Assembly (NCBI GenBank): GCA_021613375.1
Contig: CM038720.1
Span: forward strand, 11,311,962 to 11,375,961
Direction of reading: 5' to 3'
Length of the DNA: 64,000 nt
DNA from: Megaleporinus macrocephalus
Lineage: Eukaryota > Chordata > Actinopteri > Characiformes > Anostomidae
In this document: in pieces, positions 59,850 through 64,000 of the stretch
Position numbering within the stretch: the stretch's first letter is position 1
How the letters are laid out: each line of letters opens with the position of its first letter
Made by a program: the position numbers and the translations under genes
Notes under the pieces: generated by a model
Seen by the model: the letters and a program-made list of their open reading frames with translations, nothing else
The model's database searches: none
What the model was told of the DNA's origin: nothing

Positions 59850-60375
59850 GTTATGTATGTCATGTTATGTTACTATTAGCATTAACAGCAGTTTACTTAC
59901 CAGACTCGAGACTTCATCCTTCTCCAGTGGTAGAAAGCAATACTAGTGTTAACTCTGATTATGTTTCTATTTCTATCACTGGGTTTATGTGCTGATGAAA
60001 GTGGTTCCTCGCCAAGAACTTCATTCATCATTTTGTTTAATCTTTCTTTTAATTGGCTCATTTTCTTTAAATGATCTAAACGGGTGCAGGTCCATCAACA
60101 TGTATGACAAGAGGTTGGAAGTCCTGGGAAAGTCAGTTCATTCTGCAGTCATTTTTGCAAGTTAGTTGGAGCCATACAGGATCAGACCTCTTTGAAAGTA
60201 GGCAGCCCAAATTACTCAAAACTGAAGGTCAAATTATTATTTCAAAACCAGATTTTAAATAAATAAATAAATCTGGCACAATAGCACATTTTCAGCTTGT
60301 TCTGGCAACAGTGCTTACACAGATATTCAGAACTAGCGCCACAGTATTGTTGACCATTACCTGGCTCTTGTCTGG
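59850..60375. other. AT-rich non-coding, nothing recognised
   Basis: No gene or bounded repeat; a short AAATAAATAAATAAAT run lies near 60,256. Confidence 0.4.
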
Positions 60376-60560
60376 TAAACCAGGACTTTCTCTGTTAAGG
60401 TCCCCCATTTATGTTTCTCTGATACGCCATCAGGGCAGCTTTATTTCTTCATCCTCTCATGTTGGACTAGTTTGCCTTGACGCTACTGTCGCCTCCTCAG
60501 GAACAAAGTCACATTAAAGACAGGATGGACTAGAGCTAACTGGTTAGCATGCTAACTTCA
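60376..60560 (+). repeat. Dispersed repeat, family E (copy 2)
   Basis: GTCCCCCATTTATGTTTCTC, TTATTTCTTCATCCTC, GTTGGACTAGTTTGCC and AACTGGTTAGCATGCTAAC parallel 8,864-9,120. It sits immediately before a Tc1-like fragment. Confidence 0.5.
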
Positions 60561-60584
60561 GTAGATACTATATCTCTGCAGTTG

Positions 60585-60957
60585 GCCTGTTCATGTTCCA
60601 ACCTGACTGCTCACCAGTGCTCAAAGCAAGCTCCATAAAGACCTGGCCTGAGTACTGACCTCAACCTGATAGAACACCTTTGGGATGAATTAGAGCGGAG
60701 ACTGTGAGCCAGGTCTTCTCATCCAACATCAGTGTCTGACCTCACACAAGTGCTTCTGGAAGAACTGTTGGTCAAACATTCCCATAAATACACTCCTAAA
60801 CCGTGTGGAGAGCCTTCCCAGAAGAATTGAAGCTGTTATAGCTGCAAAGGTTGGGCCGACATCATATTAAACCCTATGGATTAAGAATGGGATGTCACTC
60901 AAGTTCATATGTGTGTGAAGACAGACGAGCAAATACTTTTGGCCACATTGTGTATGA
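60585..60957 (+). pseudogene. Tc1-like transposase remnant, C-terminal part (same family as 62.5 kb)
   Basis: It contains IEHLWDELERRL then a stop, from GATAGAACACCTTTGGGATG, then GTCTGACCTCACACAAG, CCTTCCCAGAAGAATTGAAG and CGACATCATATTAAACCC. The 3' terminus AAATACTTTTGGCCACATTG is present. It is closely similar to 63,005-63,345, in the same orientation about 2.4 kb apart. Missing the DNA-binding part and first catalytic Asp. Confidence 0.85.
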
Positions 60958-60989
60958 TGAGGAACATACCGAACATGTCTGACTGGTGT

Positions 60990-61600
60990 TCTGAGGTAAG
61001 TGGAAAATGGTGTAAATGAGTTTCTTTCTCTGAACTATCACTTTAAAGGGTTTTACTACAGAAGCAATGGAAATCTGTGATCAGTTATCATTACCGGAAG
61101 CGCATTGCTACGAGAGTAGCATGTAAATGTCTGTTGCTTAGGTGTTGTTGTAAAACTAAAGGTTTTTCAGTTTATTCTCGTCAGCAGCTGCACTCTTTCT
61201 TTATGCAGTTCCCCTTAAAGAAAGCCCACGAGACAAAAGGCAGAGAAGGAAATAAACAGTTCGCTGCTCTTCTCTCTGAGTGATGTGCGAAGGCAAAAGT
61301 TCAGTGCTGATCGCAGAATATCCTCTCTTATCCTGGAGCTTTCAGGATTCATAGCCAGCTTGCAGTGAGATGCTTAGGAAAGATCAGCAGGTCTGAGAGC
61401 ACTGTAATCAGGTTTCCGACCTTAAAGCTCTGATAAGAGCCTATCGGGGACCCAAAGGTGATTAGCCTGGCCCTTGCAGACCTGCTCAGAGACAGAGCTG
61501 ATTAGCTGTAATCATTTCACTCATGTTTACGACACCTAATTACCCACGACGCTCATACATGTCGGATTAATTTACCGCTACACATGTTTACATTACCGTT
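60990..61600. promoter_or_regulatory. Candidate conserved non-coding block
   Basis: Repeat-free, with GAGCTGATTAGCTGTAATCA then TTTCACTCATG and ACACCTAATTACCCACGACG near 61,495-61,550 (several homeodomain-type TAAT/ATTA cores), and CTCTGATAAGAGCCTATCGG (GATA-like). Function inferred. Confidence 0.35.
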
Positions 61601-62480
61601 TAGAGATAAACAGGGAGGATTTAGTTGGTAATTGGCAAAAATAGAAAAGAATAAAAAGGTTATTTTGGGTTGAATACAGCTGTATGCAAATGAGCCTTGC
61701 AGAGTTTGTAAGTAAAAATAATAATAAAAAAAAATGTAATGCACAATTACTGTTTATTTACTGAAAACAGTAGAAAACGCATACTGTGGACTGTGCCATA
61801 ACAAATACATTGACAGTAGCTTTGAGTTTGTTCTCTGTAGATGATGTTACGTATCTTGTTTTTACTACTTCGATGAAACATGTATAGGCAAATGACTGTA
61901 TATCTTATACATTTGGTTGATATTTTACACACATAGAGGACATATTGTTTTAAATGTTACCTATAAACTACGAATATTCTGTGGTTTGTAGTCATTTCCT
62001 TATGTTAAATAAACCTTCATGCTCAAGCTTGTTTATTAATTTAGAACTATATATATATTAACATTACAATTTACAGATACAGTGGGGGTATAAACTAAGA
62101 AAATACTTCATCCATTGTTTCAGTAGTGTAAACTATGGCTTAGGTGTAGCTCTACATGACTAGGGAACACAGCTTTGAATAGTTGTACACTCCTAAAATC
62201 ACCATATTCATCATTAAAACAAATAAAATGTTTCTTAATTGCAGAAATTCTGTCATTCAATAGTGAAAATGCTACACACTGATATTCAGACTCTTACACA
62301 CATTTACCACAAAACAAGAGACCTGTAACTGTTTACTATATGGTCAGTAGAGACAGGGATCCAGGGTCACGTCCTGCTATAAAATGAAGGGGTGTGGCTA
62401 AAATGAGGCTTCGTCTTTACACTGAAGCCCAGCATTGTTTTAGTAGTGAGATGCAAATTTATGACAGCATTATATATATA
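61601..62480. other. AT-rich non-coding, nothing recognised
   Basis: Short TA run near 62,048; no gene or bounded repeat seen. Confidence 0.4.
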
Positions 62481-63346
62481 TACTATATTGGCAAATGTAT
62501 TCATTCACCCATCCAAATCATTGAATTCAGGTGTTCCAATCACTTCCATGGCCACAGATGTATAAAACCAAGCACATAGGCATGCAGACTGCTTCTACAC
62601 ACATTAGTGAAAGCATGGGTCGCTCTCTGGAGTTCAGTAAATTCCAGCGTGGTACCATGATAGGATGTGCAGTTGTTAAATTTTCTCCCTACTAAATATT
62701 CCACAGTCAACTGTCAGTGGTATTATGAGAAAGTGATTGGGAACTACAACAATTCAGCCACAAAGTGGTTAACCACGTAAAATTACATTCTGGGGGCAGT
62801 GGACTGTGTCTGGCTGCACTGTGCCAAGTGTAAAGTTTGGTGGAGGGGGGATTATGGTGTGGAGTTGTTTTTCAGGGGTTGGACTCTGACCCTCAGTTTC
62901 AGTAAAAGGAACTCTTAATGCTTCAGCAGACCAAGAGATTTTGAACAATTTCATGCTCCCAACTTTGTGGGGACAGTTTGGGGACGGCCCCTTCCTATTC
63001 CAACATGACTGCCCACCAGTGCACAAAGCAGCTCAATAAAGACGTGGATGAGCGAGTTTGGTGTGGAAGAACTTGACTGGCCTGCACAGAGTCCTGACCT
63101 CAACCTGATAGAACACCTTTGGGATGAATTAGAGCGGAGACTGCGATCCAGGCCTTCTCGTCCAACATCAGTGTCTGACCTCACCAATGTGCTTCTGGAA
63201 GAACGGTCAAACATTCCCATAAACACACTCCTAAACCGTGTGGAGAGCCTTCCCAGAAGAGTTGAAGCTGTTATAGTTGCAAAGGTTGGACCGACATCAT
63301 ATTAAACCCTATGGATTAACAATGGGACGCCACTCAAGTTCATATG
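62481..63346 (+). pseudogene. Tc1-like element with internal deletion, 3' truncated; longest transposase fragment
   Basis: The 5' end (TACTATATTGGCAAATGTAT) and leader (GGCCACAGATGTATAAAACC) are present, then the start region MGRSLEFSKFQRGTMIGC and part of the helix-turn-helix domain. About 62,795 it jumps past the middle to PSVKFGGGGIMVWSCFSG, then QHDC (second catalytic Asp region), then ELDWPAQSPDLNLIEHLWDE in the frame 63,048-63,305 (third catalytic Glu in IEH). A stop at GGACTCTGA and a frameshift near 63,035 interrupt it. The 3' terminal repeat is lost after GTTCATATGA. Confidence 0.9.
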
Positions 63347-63349
63347 ATG

Positions 63350-64000
63350 GATAAAGGAATGAACGGCCATCTACAAACAGAAGGTCTAACTTGCGAGCCT
63401 TTGGTATTGCAGAGTTTGTTTTAGCTGACTGACTTTGAAACTGTTTCGTGTGGGCGAGGACAGAGCCCTGTGATTGGACAGGGGAATGTTTATGGAAGTA
63501 TTACCCAGTATATTGGTTATTTATTGTAACATTATTCAAATGTTATACTTGCCTGCAAGAATAAGATTAAGATAATTAGAAAGAAAACATAGATTTAGGT
63601 TTCCTGGGTCTTATATGCTTGATAGTTAATTTAATTATTATTTTTTTTATTTTACTGTGGGGCCACAGTTGATGCGGTAGAGTGATCCATATCTGGATGG
63701 CAGCATTTAGTAAAGCCTTACACGTGCCTGACATTTCTGAGAAAATGATGTGATTCTTTGCATGCACCTCTGAGGTGGCCGAGTGAATGCGGTAATTATG
63801 CAAGTCCGGGAACAACGGTGTGCGGCAGTGATGGGAGACAGCAGAGACGCCGATAAGGACTCAGGCCAACTCCCCAATTACAGCAAATTAGTCTGACCAC
63901 AGTAAAACCTGCACTCCAAACAATGGGCTGCCTTCCCTGACATATTCCTTTTAGCAGCTCCTATTAGCGGAGTCTGTAATGAATAAACTGTTGTGATAGA
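63350..64000. promoter_or_regulatory. Candidate conserved non-coding block at the window edge
   Basis: 63,660-63,990 is repeat-free and motif-dense: GCGGTAATTATGCAAG (octamer/homeodomain-like), CCCCAATTACAGCAAATTAG and TCCTATTAGCGGAG. The 5' part is AT-rich. The block may continue beyond the window. Confidence 0.35.

Noticed and set aside
1..64000. CRISPR arrays, bacterial operons, prophage or a defence system
   Set aside because: Nothing prokaryotic is present: no long adjacent coding regions, no ribosome-binding sites, and the repeats are vertebrate mobile elements.
1..64000. Known microRNA or tRNA genes
   Set aside because: I looked by eye for common mature microRNA sequences and tRNA boxes and recognised none except the decayed SINE head at 51.39 kb; a covariance-model scan would be decisive.

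Overview
This is vertebrate nuclear DNA, most likely from a teleost fish and probably an ostariophysan (characin, catfish or electric-fish lineage). The evidence is many decayed Tc1/mariner elements, hAT-type miniature elements, a fish-type tRNA-derived SINE, long (TA)n tracts and low coding density. The lineage is an inference from repeat families I recognise from memory. No bacterial features (operons, Shine-Dalgarno sites, CRISPR, IS elements) are present. I found no protein-coding exon I would defend: the open frames are short, overlap on both strands, and resemble host proteins nowhere. The only recognisable protein sequences are broken transposases.

The window alternates two textures. 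AT-rich stretches carry the repeats: about 0-13.5 kb, 15.9-20.3 kb, 29.3-34.4 kb, 36.6-39.5 kb, 40.5-42.2 kb, 44-45 kb, 46.7-49 kb, 50-53 kb, 55.1-58.4 kb and 59.4-63.4 kb. Between them are repeat-poor, more GC- and CpG-balanced blocks with homeodomain-like TAAT cores and octamer- or AP-1-like words: about 13.6-15.8, 20.6-23.75, 24.4-29.2, 34.4-36.6, 39.5-40.5, 42.2-43.9, 45.1-46.7, 49.0-49.95, 53.1-55.05, 58.4-59.4, 61.0-61.6 and 63.4-64 kb. This is the look of a gene desert or very long intron carrying conserved non-coding (enhancer-like) elements around a developmental gene. I cannot name the gene, and conservation must be tested by alignment.

Main mobile elements. Eight Tc1-like transposase remnants lie near 12.6, 18.4 (minus strand), 24.1, 41.8, 47.2-48.5, 58.1, 60.7 and 62.5-63.3 kb. 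A 351-bp hAT miniature element (7,663-8,013) has 15-bp terminal repeats and an exact 8-bp target duplication. A 1.6-kb hAT-like element (55.5-57.1 kb) contains a 106-base pure purine tract. At least seven copies of a foldback element are scattered through the window. Other items are a tRNA-derived SINE (51.4 kb), a probable solo LTR (18.9-19.2 kb), a probable LTR fragment (31.4-31.8 kb), and several unnamed repeat families present in two or more copies.

Most striking structures: a 33-bp minisatellite (32.65-33.53 kb) whose period is a multiple of three, so it is open on both strands and contains a nearly identical 165-bp higher-order duplication; a perfect 33-bp inverted repeat with a 5-base loop (17,716-17,786); a 23-bp inverted repeat enclosing a microsatellite (37,179-37,278); and a roughly 1-kb tandem duplication of a Tc1-like element whose first copy has lost its core (47.2-48.6 kb).
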